A DNA stretch of 64,000 nucleotides from Polaromonas sp. GTDB lineage: Bacteria > Pseudomonadota > Gammaproteobacteria > Burkholderiales > Burkholderiaceae_C. The notes under the pieces are model-generated. The model saw only the letters and a list, made by a program, of their open reading frames with translations. It was not told where the DNA came from and did not search any database. The stretch spans positions 124,001-188,000 of the forward strand of contig NZ_JAAFGZ010000003.1 of assembly GCF_010365105.1 (NCBI RefSeq). The letters run 5' to 3'. The position numbers and the translations under genes are program-made. Position 1 is the stretch's first letter; every line of letters starts with the position of its first letter. This document shows, one piece after another, positions 42,501-56,697 of this stretch.

Positions 42501-43128
42501 TTTCGAGCCGCTCCAGGTTGGCATTGAGTTCGCGCAGGATGTCATCGACGCGCGTCAGGTTTTCGCGCGTGTCGCTCAATCGGTTGGCGGTTTCACGGCG
42601 GCGTTCCTTGTACTTGGACACGCCGGCGGCTTCTTCGAGGAACAGGCGCAGTTCCTCGGGCTTGGACTCGATGATGCGGCTGATCGTGCCCTGGCCGATG
42701 ATGGCGTAGGCGCGCGGCCCGAGCCCGGTGCCCAGGAACACGTCCTGCACGTCGCGCCGGCGCACCGGCTGGTTGTTCAGGTAGTAGCTCGACGTGCCGT
42801 CGCGCGTCAACACCCGCTTGACGGCGATTTCCTCATACTGGCCCCACTGGCCGCCGGCCCGGTGGTCGGCATTGTCGAACACCAGTTCGACGCTGGCGCG
42901 GCTGGCCGACTTGCGGGTGGTGGTGCCGCTGAAGATCACGTCCTGCATCGACTCGCCGCGCAGCTCCGACGCCTTGCTTTCGCCCAGCACCCAGCGCACG
43001 GCATCCATGATGTTGGACTTGCCGCAGCCGTTGGGGCCGACCACGCCGACCAGTTGCCCCGGCAGCTGGAAATGGGTGGGGTCGGCAAAGGACTTGAAAC
43101 CGGCTAACTTGATCGAATTGAGACGCAC
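39583..43128 (-). CDS. smc: Chromosome segregation protein SMC
   Basis: An SMC ATPase of about 1181 residues from a GTG at 43128 (VRLNSIKLAGFKSFADPT); AGG lies 7 bases upstream of that codon and the family always begins at this motif. Walker A is GPNGCGKSN near residue 30. Two long coiled coils flank a hinge around residues 510-660. The C-terminal signature LLSGGEKALTAIAL and Walker B FCLLDEVDAPLDD close the ATPase head. It compacts and segregates the chromosome with ScpAB. It is the first gene of the smc-zipA-ligA block. Confidence 0.96.
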   Translation of the reverse strand: MRLNSIKLAGFKSFADPTHFQLPGQLVGVVGPNGCGKSNIMDAVRWVLGESKASELRGESMQDVIFSGTTTRKSASRASVELVFDNADHRAGGQWGQYEEIAVKRVLTRDGTSSYYLNNQPVRRRDVQDVFLGTGLGPRAYAIIGQGTISRIIESKPEELRLFLEEAAGVSKYKERRRETANRLSDTRENLTRVDDILRELNANLERLEKQAEVALRYNTLQAAGTLKQHQLWFLKRTESEADQTRVRLDAEKSVNDLESRVADLRHVEADLETIRQAHYAAGDQVNQAQGKLYEASAEVGRLEAEIRFVVDGRLRVEQRLVQLKEQSAQWATRGEDAAVESESLAGQSFDAEEKAELLAAQLEEQQDQLPALEEALRQAQAAANGQRAGVTQVQQQLQVLAAEQRHVEEQLRTLGLRHERLSADRKAQGIPDEARLASLNSQLEQAREAQAVAQARLQELTEAVPQLDDARRSLQQAANAESARRADLSAKLEALKALQEKVRTDGKLKPWLARHGLENLQGLWSRLHIEQGWENALEAALRERLGALEVSRLDIVRGFAGTDARGQVQGPPAKLSFYTPPQAPAPSRAHPTLLLKPLADLLRLNDAGLSALLDDWLDGCFTAPTLDDALAARDRLAPGEAIYVMGGHAVTAHSVSFYAPDSEQAGLLARAQEIDNLEKSLRAQVLISEEARAALARAEASYQDASQRLATARREAGEGQNQSHALQVEVLRLTQQAEQARARSQQIQQDMAEIEAQLEALQERKITAEGRFEELDMQLADSQERHAQLEDRVIASERRRAESREQQRTLERQLQEAQFALRTLAARREELARSIAIAAAQASSIAAEESRARDELARLTDAAAQGGLQDALNSKMAREAELLAQRSQYDDLTHRLRSSDERRAALERELDPLRQRITEFQLKEQAARLGFEQYAQLLIDAQAELPTVEASIQAGNVRVNGLQGEIDRIQRDVHALGAVNLAALDELGIARERKQFLDAQSADLNEAMATLEDAIRKIDMETRDLLSSTFDAVNGHFGRMFPELFGGGNARLVMTGEEILDAGVQVMAQPPGKKNQTIHLLSGGEKALTAIALVFAIFQLNPAPFCLLDEVDAPLDDANTERYAKLVSSMSKETQFLFISHNKIAMEMAEQLIGVTMQEQGVSRIVAVDMQAALSLAEIA

Positions 43129-43365
43129 GGCTGACCTGAGTTGTTGAGCCTGGGGCTGACGCGTTGATGCTTTTGACGCTTGTGAACCCGCAGCGCCATT
43201 GGCGGGCGGCACACGGTCTGTGATGTTACCCGAGCGAAGGGCGGTTTTCAGAACCGCAAAGGCCGCCACTGCCCTATGCGGTGCGCCCCGGCCCAAGCCA
43301 TATCACTCTACATTGAACACGCACAATTTTTTAGTCCAAACAAGCCACTTGCGCAGGCAGGCGAT

Positions 43366-43393
43366 ACTCAAGCAGCTATTGAATTCATAGTAA
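43366..43393 (+). repeat. AT-rich repeat family B copy (intergenic)
   Basis: The 28 bases from actcaagcagctat to catagtaa differ at only three positions from a stretch inside dapE (47199-47226). Both contain the gaatYcatag centre. Confidence 0.75.
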
Positions 43394-43441
43394 GCAGCAC
43401 GCAGCCCCATGCTAAAACTGCTCGCCATGGTCCGGTTCACT

Positions 43442-43473
43442 GGCTCCCTGGCTCCCTGGCTCCCTGGCTCCCT
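43442..43473 (+). repeat. Tandem 8-bp repeat (ggctccct, four copies)
   Basis: Four perfect head-to-tail copies of ggctccct, preceded by another ct and followed by gctggcc. It lies about 115 bp before dapC. The number of copies may vary between strains. Confidence 0.85.
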
Positions 43474-43586
43474 GCTGGCCGACAGCGGCGAGCGCATCCT
43501 GCAGAAAACCGAAGGCTGGAGGACAGCGCTGATGCTGCAACAGACAAGTGAAGGCGCAACAGGTGGCCGGTGGATAATCGCGCCCC

Positions 43587-44795
43587 ATGAATCCCCTGCT
43601 TTCCCGCCTTCAGCCTTACCCCTTCGAGCGGCTGCGCCAGTTGCATGCCGATATCACGCCCAACCCAGCCTACCAACCCATCAGCCTGGGCATCGGCGAG
43701 CCACGCCATGCCACGCCGCAGCTCATCAAGGATGCGCTGACCGGCAGCCTGGCGGGCTTGGCCAGCTACCCCGGCACGCTGGGCGAACCCAAGCTGCGCC
43801 AGACCATGAGCGACTGGCTGGCCCGGCGCTACGGCGGGCTGAAAGTTGACCCGGCAACCCAAATCCTGCCGGTCAATGGTTCCCGCGAAGCGCTGTTCGC
43901 GCTGGCGCAAACCGTGATTGATCCGGGCCGGCCGGGCGCGACGGTGATCAGCCCCAATCCGTTTTATCAAATCTACGAAGGCGCGGCGCTGCTGGCCGGC
44001 GCGCAGCCGTGGTTTGCGCCCAGCGACCCGGCGCGCAACTTCGGCATCGACTGGGCGGCCGTGCCCGAAGCCGTGTGGGAAAAAACCCAGCTGCTGTTCG
44101 TCTGCTCGCCGGGCAACCCGACAGGCGCGGTGATGGGACTGGACGAATGGAAACTGCTGTTTGAACTGAGCGACCGCTACGGCTTTGTCATTGCCTCCGA
44201 CGAGTGCTACAGCGAGATTTATTTTCGCGACGAGCCGCCTTTGGGCGGACTGGAAGCGGCTGCCAGGCTCGGCAGGCATGACTTCAAGAACCTGATTTCT
44301 CTGACCAGCCTGTCCAAGCGCAGCAACGTGCCCGGCCTGCGCAGCGGCTTTGTCGCCGGGGATGCGGCGCTGATCAAGTCGTTTTTGCTCTACCGCACCT
44401 ACCATGGCAGCGCCATGAGCCCGATCGTGCAAACCGCCAGCATCGCCGCCTGGGCCGACGAGGCGCATGTGGCGGACAACCGCGCCCAGTACCGCGAGAA
44501 GTTCGCGCAGGTCACGCCGTTGCTGGCGAAAGTAATGGACGTGGCACTGCCCGACGCCGGTTTTTACCTGTGGGCGGCCGTGCCCGAGGCCTTCGACGGC
44601 TCGGACACGGCGTTCTCACGGGAATTGCTGGCTCTTTACAATGTCGTGGTGCTGCCGGGCAGCTACCTGGCGCGCGAGGCGCAGGGGTTCAACCCCGGCG
44701 CCGGCCGCATCCGCATGGCGCTGGTCGCTGAAACCGCCGAATGCGTCGAAGCCGCCCGGCGCATCGTCCAATTCATTCAATCCAAAGCTCACTGA
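43587..44795 (+). CDS. dapC: Succinyldiaminopimelate transaminase (DapC)
   Basis: A 402-residue class I PLP aminotransferase. It opens with [15 protein letters not shown] and [10 protein letters not shown], holds [15 protein letters not shown] with the PLP Lys, and NPGNP-type segment SPGNPTGAV. It converts N-succinyl-2-amino-6-ketopimelate to succinyl-diaminopimelate with glutamate. Ten bp separate it from dapD. Position with dapD and dapE decides between DapC and other aminotransferases of this subfamily. Confidence 0.92.
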   Translation: MNPLLSRLQPYPFERLRQLHADITPNPAYQPISLGIGEPRHATPQLIKDALTGSLAGLASYPGTLGEPKLRQTMSDWLARRYGGLKVDPATQILPVNGSREALFALAQTVIDPGRPGATVISPNPFYQIYEGAALLAGAQPWFAPSDPARNFGIDWAAVPEAVWEKTQLLFVCSPGNPTGAVMGLDEWKLLFELSDRYGFVIASDECYSEIYFRDEPPLGGLEAAARLGRHDFKNLISLTSLSKRSNVPGLRSGFVAGDAALIKSFLLYRTYHGSAMSPIVQTASIAAWADEAHVADNRAQYREKFAQVTPLLAKVMDVALPDAGFYLWAAVPEAFDGSDTAFSRELLALYNVVVLPGSYLAREAQGFNPGAGRIRMALVAETAECVEAARRIVQFIQSKAH

Positions 44796-44805
44796 AAAAC
44801 TCAAA

Positions 44806-45633
44806 ATGACACAAGCCAATCTGCAAGCCACCATCGACGCCGCCTGGGAAAACCGCGCCAACCTGTCGCCCGCTGCTGCGCCCAAAGAAGTTCTGGAAGC
44901 TGTCGAGCACGCCATCGAACAGCTCAACAATGGCTCATTGCGCGTGGCCACCCGCGACGGCGTGGGCCAGTGGACGGTGCACCAGTGGCTGAAAAAAGCC
45001 GTACTGCTGAGCTTTCGCCTGAAGGACAACGAACTCATGCGCGCCGGCGAACTGGGCTTTTATGACAAGGTCCCCACCAAATTCGCCCACCTGAGCGAGC
45101 AGGAAATGCGCGCCACTGGCGTTCGCGTCGTGCCGCCCGCCGTGGCGCGCCGGGGCAGCTTCATTGCCAAGGGCGCGATTTTGATGCCCAGCTACGTCAA
45201 CATCGGCGCCTACGTCGATGAAGGCACGATGGTCGATACCTGGGCTGCCGTCGGCTCCTGCGCGCAGATCGGCAAGAACGTACACCTGTCGGGCGGCGTA
45301 GGCATTGGCGGCGTGCTGGAGCCCATGCAGGCGAACCCGACCATCATCGAGGACAACTGCTTCATCGGCGCGCGTTCCGAAATCGTCGAAGGCGTGATTG
45401 TTGAAGAAAACTCGGTGATATCGATGGGCGTTTACATCGGCCAGAGCACACCGATTTACGACCGTGAACTGGACACCGTGAGCTACGGCCGCATTCCGGC
45501 CGGCTCGGTCGTGGTGTCGGGCAACCTGCCCAAGGCCGGCGGCAAGTACAGCCTGTACTGCGCGGTGATTGTCAAGCGCGTGGACGCCAAGACCCGCGCC
45601 ACGACCAGCCTGAACGACCTGCTGCGCGACTAG
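44806..45633 (+). CDS. dapD: 2,3,4,5-tetrahydropyridine-2,6-dicarboxylate N-succinyltransferase
   Basis: 275 residues with a left-handed beta-helix built from hexapeptide repeats (from [22 protein letters not shown]). It transfers succinyl from succinyl-CoA to tetrahydrodipicolinate, the step before Dap[20 protein letters not shown] and [13 protein letters not shown] are highly conserved. The start at 44806 gives the usual length. A GC-rich repeat follows the stop by six bases. Confidence 0.97.
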   Translation: MTQANLQATIDAAWENRANLSPAAAPKEVLEAVEHAIEQLNNGSLRVATRDGVGQWTVHQWLKKAVLLSFRLKDNELMRAGELGFYDKVPTKFAHLSEQEMRATGVRVVPPAVARRGSFIAKGAILMPSYVNIGAYVDEGTMVDTWAAVGSCAQIGKNVHLSGGVGIGGVLEPMQANPTIIEDNCFIGARSEIVEGVIVEENSVISMGVYIGQSTPIYDRELDTVSYGRIPAGSVVVSGNLPKAGGKYSLYCAVIVKRVDAKTRATTSLNDLLRD

Positions 45634-45639
45634 AAATGG

Positions 45640-45734
45640 CCCCCACGCTTGCCACTGCGTGTGCTGCACTGCCCCCCGAAGGGGCTGCTGCGCCTGCGGT
45701 CTGGCAAAGCCAGTCCCGCGGCCCCTGCTGGGTT
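45640..45734 (+). repeat. GC-rich multi-hairpin repeat, copy 6
   Basis: It begins cccccacgcttgccactgcg, keeps the CCCCgaaGGGG hairpin and ctgcgcctgcgg, and has ctggcaaagccag with compensating changes (CTGGCaaaGCCAG still pairs). That covariation supports a folded RNA or DNA form. It lies between dapD and pilU. Confidence 0.88.
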
Positions 45735-45835
45735 GGCGCGGGCAGCCACGGGCTTCAATTCGCAAGCTGCGCACTTTGCTCACATTGCCCCTGCAGCGCG
45801 AGCAAGCTTTAACAACCATGATCCAAGGCTGAACC

Positions 45836-49120
<3,285 letters not shown>

Positions 49121-49201
49121 ACCTTGGCTTTCGTATTTCGGACCGCAAGCGCTTTGCCGGGCGCCCTGCGGTCAGACCTTATTTCTTCAGTCTGTTTATA
49201 A

Positions 49202-51220
<2,019 letters not shown>

Positions 51221-51329
51221 AACGCCACAGACCGAGCCGGTGATTGGCCAGAGGCGATGGGTGGCAAGCCTTGCCGTGTGATAAAAACCATTGCACGCAA
51301 GACGCCATCCCATGAAAGGTTTTTGAGCC

Positions 51330-51815
51330 ATGCCCACTGCCCTGCAACTGGCCGCTGATGACGCGGCGCTTCAAGCAGCTGTCATTCGCAGCCGCAAGCT
51401 GCTCCACAAGCGGGCGATGTTCGCAGCCGTGGCCAGCGCCGTGCCGGTGCCCGGCCTGGACTGGGCAGTGGACGCCGCGCTGCTGTCCAAGCTGATTCCC
51501 GCCATCAACAAGGAGTTTGGTCTGGCACCCGAACAGATCGACCAGCTCGACCCCGGCAAGCGAGAACAGGTGCAAAAAGCCGTGGCCATGGTCGGCTCGG
51601 TGCTGGTGGGAAAGTTCATCAGCCGCGACCTGATCATCAAGGCCAGCACGAAGATTGGCACACGCATGGCCACCAAACAACTGGCCAAGTACATTCCGCT
51701 GGCCGGCCAGCTGGTGGCGGCCAGCGTGGGTTATGCGGCCATCCGCTACTTTGGCGAAGAGCACATGAAGGACTGCATCCGCGTGGCCCAACAGGCGCAA
51801 CTGCGGTTGAACTGA
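51330..51815 (+). CDS. Conserved hypothetical protein, possibly DUF697-like membrane-associated
   Basis: 161 residues, no clear signal peptide. Two amphipathic or hydrophobic Gly/Ala-rich stretches are seen: AAVASAVPVPGLDWAVDAALLSKLIP and LAKYIPLAGQLVAASVGYAAIRYFG. This layout resembles the C-terminal membrane-binding DUF697 domain of YcjF-like proteins, without a GTPase. The segment EFGLAPEQIDQLDPGKREQVQKA is charged. It lies 109 bp after yheS and stands alone. Function unknown. Confidence 0.7.
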   Translation: MPTALQLAADDAALQAAVIRSRKLLHKRAMFAAVASAVPVPGLDWAVDAALLSKLIPAINKEFGLAPEQIDQLDPGKREQVQKAVAMVGSVLVGKFISRDLIIKASTKIGTRMATKQLAKYIPLAGQLVAASVGYAAIRYFGEEHMKDCIRVAQQAQLRLN

Positions 51816-51868
51816 AGCAGCCCAACGGCTGGCGAACCAGTCAGGCAAAGGCCTTTACTGCCTGAAAA

Positions 51869-51905
51869 ACAAAAAAGGTGCTGGCTGCGTGAACAGCCAG
51901 CACCC
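51869..51905 (-). terminator. Intrinsic terminator of prpE
   Basis: GGTGCTGGCTG and CAGCCAGCACC are perfect 11-base arms around a 6-base loop. On the minus strand the hairpin is followed by TTTTTTGTTTTT. It lies 25 bp after the prpE stop codon. Confidence 0.92.
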
Positions 51906-51929
51906 CGTCAGGGCAGCAACCGCTGAGGT

Positions 51930-53846
51930 TTAAACGGTTTCCATCCGGTCCCTGATCTGCTGCAGGGCGCCCGGATCGTCCATCGACGTCAGGTCGCCGG
52001 CATCGCGGCCTTCACACACCGCCTGGATGACGCGGCGCAGCAGTTTGCCGCTGCGCGTCTTGGGCAAGGCAGTCACAAAACGAACCCGCGCCGGCCGGGC
52101 CACTGCGCCCAGGTCACCGTCCACCCGCTTCATGATCTCTGCTTCCAGTTTGGCGCAGGCCGCGCTGTCGCCCATCACGCTCGAATCCTTCAGCACGACA
52201 AATGCCATGGCGACCTGGCCCTTGAGGCCATCGGCCACGCCCACCACTGCCACTTCGGCCACTTGCGCATGTCCGGAGATGCTTTCCTCGATCTCGCGCG
52301 TGCCGAGCCGGTGGCCGGCGACGTTGATCACGTCATCGGTGCGGCCCAGGATGAAGAAGTAGCCGTCAGCGTCGCGGATGCCCCAGTCGAAGGTGCTGTA
52401 CACCAGCTTGCCCGGAATGCTTTTCCAGTAGGTGTTGACGAAGCGCGCGTCGTCCTGCCAGATGGTCTGCATGAAACCCGGAGGCGTCGGGCCTTCGATG
52501 ACGACCACGCCTTTTTCACCTGGCGCAGTGAGTTCTTCGCCGGTCGCTTCGTGCAGCAGCTTGACGTTGTAGCCGTACATCGGAATGCCGGGGCTGCCGA
52601 ACTTGCTCGGCATTTTCTCGACGCCATTGGCAATCGTCAAAATCGGCCAGCCGCTTTCGGTTTGCCAGTAGTTGTCGATGATCGGCACATTGAGGCCTTC
52701 GCTGATCCAGCGCGCTGTCGGTTCGTCCAGCGGCTCGCCGGCCAGAAACAGTGCGCGCAGGCTGGACAAATCGTATTTGGTCAGCAACGCCGGGTCCTGC
52801 TTTTTCAGCACGCGCACGGCGGTGGGCGCGCTGAACATGACGGTGACCTTGTACTTTTCAACCAGTTCCCACCAGATGCCGCCGTTGGGCTTCTTGTCCA
52901 TGCCCTGCGTCGGCAGGCCTTCGTACATGATGGTGGCCATGCCGGCAATCAGCGGGCCATAGACGATGTAGCTGTGGCCCACGACCCAGCCGATGTCGCT
53001 GGTCGAGAAGAAGGTTTCGCCGGCGTGGCCGTCGAAGATGTGTTTCATGCTGGCGGCCAGCGCCACGGTGTAGCCGGCGGTGTCGCGCTGCACGCCCTTG
53101 GGCTTGCCGGTGGTGCCGCTGGTGTAGATGGTGTAGCTGATGGCGGTCGAGTCCAGCCATTCGCACGGCACTTGCGCGTCGAAATGCGTTTCGCGCAGTT
53201 CGTTCCAGAGGTGGTCGCGACCGGCCACCAGTTCCATCTTGGCCAGACCCCGGTCGGCCAGCAGCACGGCGCCCGGCTTGTGGCTGGACAGGCGGATGGC
53301 CTCGTCGAGCAGCGGCTTGTAGGGCAGCGCCTTGCCACCGCGCGAACCGCCGTCGGAGCTGACGATGACCTTGGGCGCGGCGTCCTCGATGCGCGACGCC
53401 AGCGAGCCACTGGCAAAACCGCCAAACACCACGCAGTGGATGGCGCCGATGCGCGCACAGGCCAGCATGGCAAAAGCCGCCTCGGCAATCATCGGCATGT
53501 AGATCAGCACGCGGTCGCCTTTTTCAACGCCGAGGGCCTTCAGGCTGGCGGCCATGCGCTGCACTTCGGCATGCAGGTCGGTGAAGGTGTAGGTTTTCTC
53601 GGTGCCGGTTTCGCTGGAGACGGCGATCAGTGCGGCCTGGCCGGCACGGTCTTTGAGATGCCGGTCCACGGCGTTATGGCACAGGTTGGTCAGCCCGCCT
53701 TCATACCATTTGACAAACGGCGGATTGTCGTAATTGCAGACGCGGTCAAAGGGTTTGTGCCAGTCGATCAGCCCGGCCTGCCCGGCCCAGAAGGCATCGG
53801 GCTGGTCGATGGATTGGCGGTAGAAGTCTGCATAGCTTGTCATCAT
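51930..53846 (-). CDS. prpE: Propionate--CoA ligase
   Basis: A 638-residue AMP-forming acyl-CoA synthetase of the acetyl/propionyl-CoA class. It has YTIYTSGTTGKPKGVQRDTAGY, DIGWVVGHSYIVYGPL, NYWQTESGWPI and the hinge DDVINVAGHRLGTREIE; the C-terminal acetylatable Lys lies in PKTRSGKLLRR. The sequence RDTAGY and the N-terminus SYADFYRQSIDQPDAFW indicate PrpE over Acs. It activates propionate to propionyl-CoA. It is a single-gene unit; no methylcitrate-cycle gene is next to it. Confidence 0.92.
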   Translation of the reverse strand: MMTSYADFYRQSIDQPDAFWAGQAGLIDWHKPFDRVCNYDNPPFVKWYEGGLTNLCHNAVDRHLKDRAGQAALIAVSSETGTEKTYTFTDLHAEVQRMAASLKALGVEKGDRVLIYMPMIAEAAFAMLACARIGAIHCVVFGGFASGSLASRIEDAAPKVIVSSDGGSRGGKALPYKPLLDEAIRLSSHKPGAVLLADRGLAKMELVAGRDHLWNELRETHFDAQVPCEWLDSTAISYTIYTSGTTGKPKGVQRDTAGYTVALAASMKHIFDGHAGETFFSTSDIGWVVGHSYIVYGPLIAGMATIMYEGLPTQGMDKKPNGGIWWELVEKYKVTVMFSAPTAVRVLKKQDPALLTKYDLSSLRALFLAGEPLDEPTARWISEGLNVPIIDNYWQTESGWPILTIANGVEKMPSKFGSPGIPMYGYNVKLLHEATGEELTAPGEKGVVVIEGPTPPGFMQTIWQDDARFVNTYWKSIPGKLVYSTFDWGIRDADGYFFILGRTDDVINVAGHRLGTREIEESISGHAQVAEVAVVGVADGLKGQVAMAFVVLKDSSVMGDSAACAKLEAEIMKRVDGDLGAVARPARVRFVTALPKTRSGKLLRRVIQAVCEGRDAGDLTSMDDPGALQQIRDRMETV

Positions 53847-54089
53847 TGGTCTCCGGAATTTTTAAGGCAGCTGTCGAGTTGAATTTAGACCGCCCTGCGG
53901 CCGCTGGGTTTGCGCGTCATCAAGGTGCTTGGCTTTTCCGCAACACAGACCCACGAATTTCGTTCACATCACGGTCAGGCTGGGGAAAATCCGTAACCCG
54001 GATGTCAAGAAACTGAATTCTTAATTATGGACAGCGGTCTTTCTGCAAGCTGACGTCAAGCATCAGAGGTTCGTATGAGCGCTATTTTT

Positions 54090-54157
54090 GCTATTATAAA
54101 AGTAGCATCAAACACCCGCCCATATTGCGAAAAAGCCACTTTTTACACCAAAAACTG
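54090..54157 (+). repeat. AT-rich repeat family A, copy 4 (intergenic)
   Basis: gctattataaaagtagc opens it. Then attgcgaaaaagcc, actttttac and caccaaaaac align with copy 1, which has tgcgaaaaagc, gatttgac and ataaaaac. Confidence 0.65.
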
Positions 54158-54173
54158 AATTTTTTCAGTTTTT
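54150..54173. repeat. Perfect inverted repeat upstream of the SbmA-like transporter
   Basis: AAAAACTGAA-tttt-TTCAGTTTTT, two perfect 10-base arms, lies 60 bp before the ATG. It could be a regulator site or a weak hairpin. It overlaps the end of the family A repeat. Confidence 0.5.
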
Positions 54174-54233
54174 CCTGCTACCTTTGGCCATTTCGGATTA
54201 AATCGGCGGCTGATCCATTCGACGCAGAACTTC

Positions 54234-55952
54234 ATGAGCGCAGCAGAAGATCCCGGCTTCAATGCCCGCCTGTGGCGTCGCTTTGCAGCGATTGCGCGGC
54301 CCTACTGGTTTTCAGAGGAGCGCTGGCGCGCCCGGGGCCTGCTGCTTCTGCTGGTCGTTTTGCTGCTGGGGCAGACCGCTTTCAACGTGCTGTTCAACCA
54401 GGAAACCGGCGAGTTCACCTCGGCCCTGGCTGCGCGGGATGCCGGGCGCTTCTGGGCTTCGATCTGGCGCTACACGGCCATTCTTGTGGCGGCGGTGCCG
54501 ATCTACGCCCTGTACTACTACGTTCGCGACACGCTTGGACTGCGCTGGCGACGCTGGCTGACGGATTCCTTCCTGGCGCGCTATTTCGACCAGCGCGCCT
54601 ACTACCGGCTGGGTGCTGCCGCCGGCATCGACAACCCCGACCAGCGGATTGCGGAGGACATCAATACCTTCACCCAGCAATCACTGTATTTTTCAATGAT
54701 CGTGCTGGGCTCGGTGCTGCAGCTGGCCGCATTTTCGGCCGTGCTGTGGTCGATTTCGCGGGGGCTGGTGTTGTTCCTGATCGGCTATGCGGTGCTGAGC
54801 ACCGTGTTCACCGCTTCAGCGTTTGGCAAGCGGCTGATCGGGCTGAACTTTCGCCAGCTGCAGCGCGAGGCCAATTTCCGCTTCGGCCTGGTGCGGGTGC
54901 GCGAACATGCCGAGCCGATTGCCTTTCACGACGGCGAGGCGCGTGAAATGACGGCGCTGCAAGCCATCTTCGCCAGGGTTTATGCCAACTACCAGCAGGT
55001 GCTGCGCTGGCAGTTCGGTCTCAACCTGTTCCAGTACGCCCATGGCTTCCTGACCATCGTGCTGCCGACAGTCATCATTGCCGGCGATGTGCTGTCGGGG
55101 CGGCTGGAAGTCGGCCGTGCCATCCAGGCGGCGGGTGCGTTTGCCGCCATCCTGAGCGCGCTGACGGTGATCGTCGAGCATTTTGAGAGCCTCAGCCGTT
55201 TTTCAGCCGGCGTCGAGCGGCTGCATGCCTTTTCCGATGCCCTGCAAGCCAATGCCAGCCGCCCGGCCGACGCTGACGACAGCGTGCAGCATATCCAGAC
55301 ACTGCACGGCTTCGAGCTGTCGCTGGATCGGGTGACCATCCTCACGCCCGGCCGCGAGCACCTGCTGCTGCGCGAGCTCACGCTGTCGGTCAAGCCCGGC
55401 GAGGGCTTGCTGATTTCCGGTCCCAGCGGCACCGGCAAGAGTTCCCTGCTGCGGGTGATTGCCGGACTTTGGACGGCGGGCTCGGGGACAATCACGCGCC
55501 CGGCCGCATGGGGCATGCTGTTCATGCCCCAGCAGCCCTACCTGCTGCTGGGCGACCTGCGCAGCCAGCTGACCTATCCGCACACGGACCGCGACATTTC
55601 AGACGAGGAACTGCTGCACTGGCTGGAACGGGTGAACCTGCCGACGCTGGCCGAGCGCTTCGGTGGCCTGGGCGCCGAACTCGACTGGGCCCGGGTGCTG
55701 TCGGTCGGCGAGCAGCAGCGGCTCGCCTTTGCCCGCGCGCTGCTGGCCCGGCCGCGTTACCTTCTGCTGGACGAAGCCACCAGCGCCCTGGATGCCGCCA
55801 ACGAGGAGTTGCTGTACCGCCAGCTGGCCGGCCTGTCGATCACGCCGGTCAGCATCAGCCACCATCCGGCTGTGGCGAAATACCATGAATGGGTGCTGGA
55901 ACTGCCCGGGGAAGGCCGGTGGACGCTGAACAGAGCAAGCGGCCGTCAGTGA
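54234..55952 (+). CDS. SbmA/BacA-like ABC transporter with fused ATPase (YddA type)
   Basis: 572 residues. Residues 1-330 are a membrane domain with six helices of the SbmA/BacA fold (RWRRWLTDSFLARYF, NPDQRIAEDINTFT and REHAEPIAFHDGEARE are the family landmarks). The C-terminal ABC domain has Walker A GPSGTGKSS, signature LSVGEQQR and Walker B YLLLDEATSALD. Relatives are called YddA or vitamin B12/peptide transporters of the BacA group; peptides or very-long-chain lipids are plausible cargo. It stands alone. Confidence 0.88.
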   Translation: MSAAEDPGFNARLWRRFAAIARPYWFSEERWRARGLLLLLVVLLLGQTAFNVLFNQETGEFTSALAARDAGRFWASIWRYTAILVAAVPIYALYYYVRDTLGLRWRRWLTDSFLARYFDQRAYYRLGAAAGIDNPDQRIAEDINTFTQQSLYFSMIVLGSVLQLAAFSAVLWSISRGLVLFLIGYAVLSTVFTASAFGKRLIGLNFRQLQREANFRFGLVRVREHAEPIAFHDGEAREMTALQAIFARVYANYQQVLRWQFGLNLFQYAHGFLTIVLPTVIIAGDVLSGRLEVGRAIQAAGAFAAILSALTVIVEHFESLSRFSAGVERLHAFSDALQANASRPADADDSVQHIQTLHGFELSLDRVTILTPGREHLLLRELTLSVKPGEGLLISGPSGTGKSSLLRVIAGLWTAGSGTITRPAAWGMLFMPQQPYLLLGDLRSQLTYPHTDRDISDEELLHWLERVNLPTLAERFGGLGAELDWARVLSVGEQQRLAFARALLARPRYLLLDEATSALDAANEELLYRQLAGLSITPVSISHHPAVAKYHEWVLELPGEGRWTLNRASGRQ

Positions 55953-55971
55953 CGTGCAGGGCGACGCTGAA

Positions 55972-56595
55972 TCACTTCACCAGCGCGAGCAATTCCCTGA
56001 ACGCGTCATGCTCACAGGTGCGCGCCCATTCAAAAGCCACCATCTCGGTGGTGACCAGTTCGGCGCCGTTGCCGGCCAGCCGGTCGAACGCGGCGTCGCG
56101 GTTGCGCTCGCTGCGCGAGCTGCAGGCGTCGGTCACGACCCACACGTCGAACTCTTCTTCGAGCAATTCGAGCGCGGTCTGCATCAGGCAGACATGCGCT
56201 TCGCAGCCGGCCATCACGATCATGCTGCGGCCCTCCTCCTCGGGCTCTGCAGGCTTTTGCAGGTGCTTGGGCAGGCTGCGCGCATTGCCGCCGGTCGGCG
56301 CCTTGCGCACCGGCGGACGCAGCCATTCGACCAGGCCGTCGGCGGCGGCGCTGAAATGCATCTTGGCCATGGTCTTGCCGCCGGCCGAATCAATCGCCGC
56401 CTGCAACTCGGGCAGGTTCTGGCCGAGTTTTTCAGGGTTTTGCGCCGTGCCCCAGACCGGCACCTCCAGGATGCGGGCCATGCGCGCCAGCCGCAAGGCA
56501 TTGGCCACGACGATTTCATTTTCAAAAATCACCGGCATCAGGCGGATCTGGTAATCGACCAGCACGAGCTGGGAGTCGTCGGCATCTAGCAACAT
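55972..56595 (-). CDS. Isochorismatase-like cysteine hydrolase
   Basis: 207 residues. The triad of the family is visible: Asp in LVLVDYQ, Lys in AKMHFSA and Cys in MAGCEAHVCLMQTALEL. Such enzymes hydrolyse amides, N-carbamoyl groups or vinyl ethers. Residues about 95-122 (PPVRKAPTGG through PAEPEEEG) form a Pro/Glu-rich insert before the catalytic-Cys strand. It converges on the SbmA-like gene (19 bp) and lies downstream of the sugar operon, so it may be read from there. Substrate unknown. Confidence 0.85.
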   Translation of the reverse strand: MLLDADDSQLVLVDYQIRLMPVIFENEIVVANALRLARMARILEVPVWGTAQNPEKLGQNLPELQAAIDSAGGKTMAKMHFSAAADGLVEWLRPPVRKAPTGGNARSLPKHLQKPAEPEEEGRSMIVMAGCEAHVCLMQTALELLEEEFDVWVVTDACSSRSERNRDAAFDRLAGNGAELVTTEMVAFEWARTCEHDAFRELLALVK

Positions 56596-56697
56596 GGTTA
56601 TTCCTTAGGGTTGGCGGCCATTATCCCAGCCCTTGCGGGGGGGTGAATTCAGCCACACATGATGACTTCCTGGGCGCAGCAGGTGCCGTTGTTGCCT

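Larger units (their letters stand above)
43129..43586. other. Divergent intergenic region between smc and dapC
   Basis: 458 bp without a convincing gene. It should hold the promoters for the smc block (near 43130-43260) and for the dap genes (near 43480-43580). It contains a family B AT-rich repeat at 43366-43393 and four perfect 8-bp tandem repeats at 43442-43473. Confidence 0.7.
53847..54233. other. Divergent intergenic region between prpE and the SbmA-like gene
   Basis: 387 bp, visibly AT-richer than its neighbours and without a gene. It should contain the promoter of prpE (left part). The right part holds a family A repeat (54090-54157) and a perfect 24-bp inverted repeat (54150-54173). 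Confidence 0.7.

Noticed and set aside
49141..49173. Hairpin GACCGCA/TGCGGTC between prmB and yheS
   Set aside because: The loop is 19 bases and there is no T-run; not convincing as a terminator.
51842..51863. Inverted repeat AGGCA/TGCCT after the small unknown protein
   Set aside because: Short arms, followed by A residues instead of T on the plus strand.
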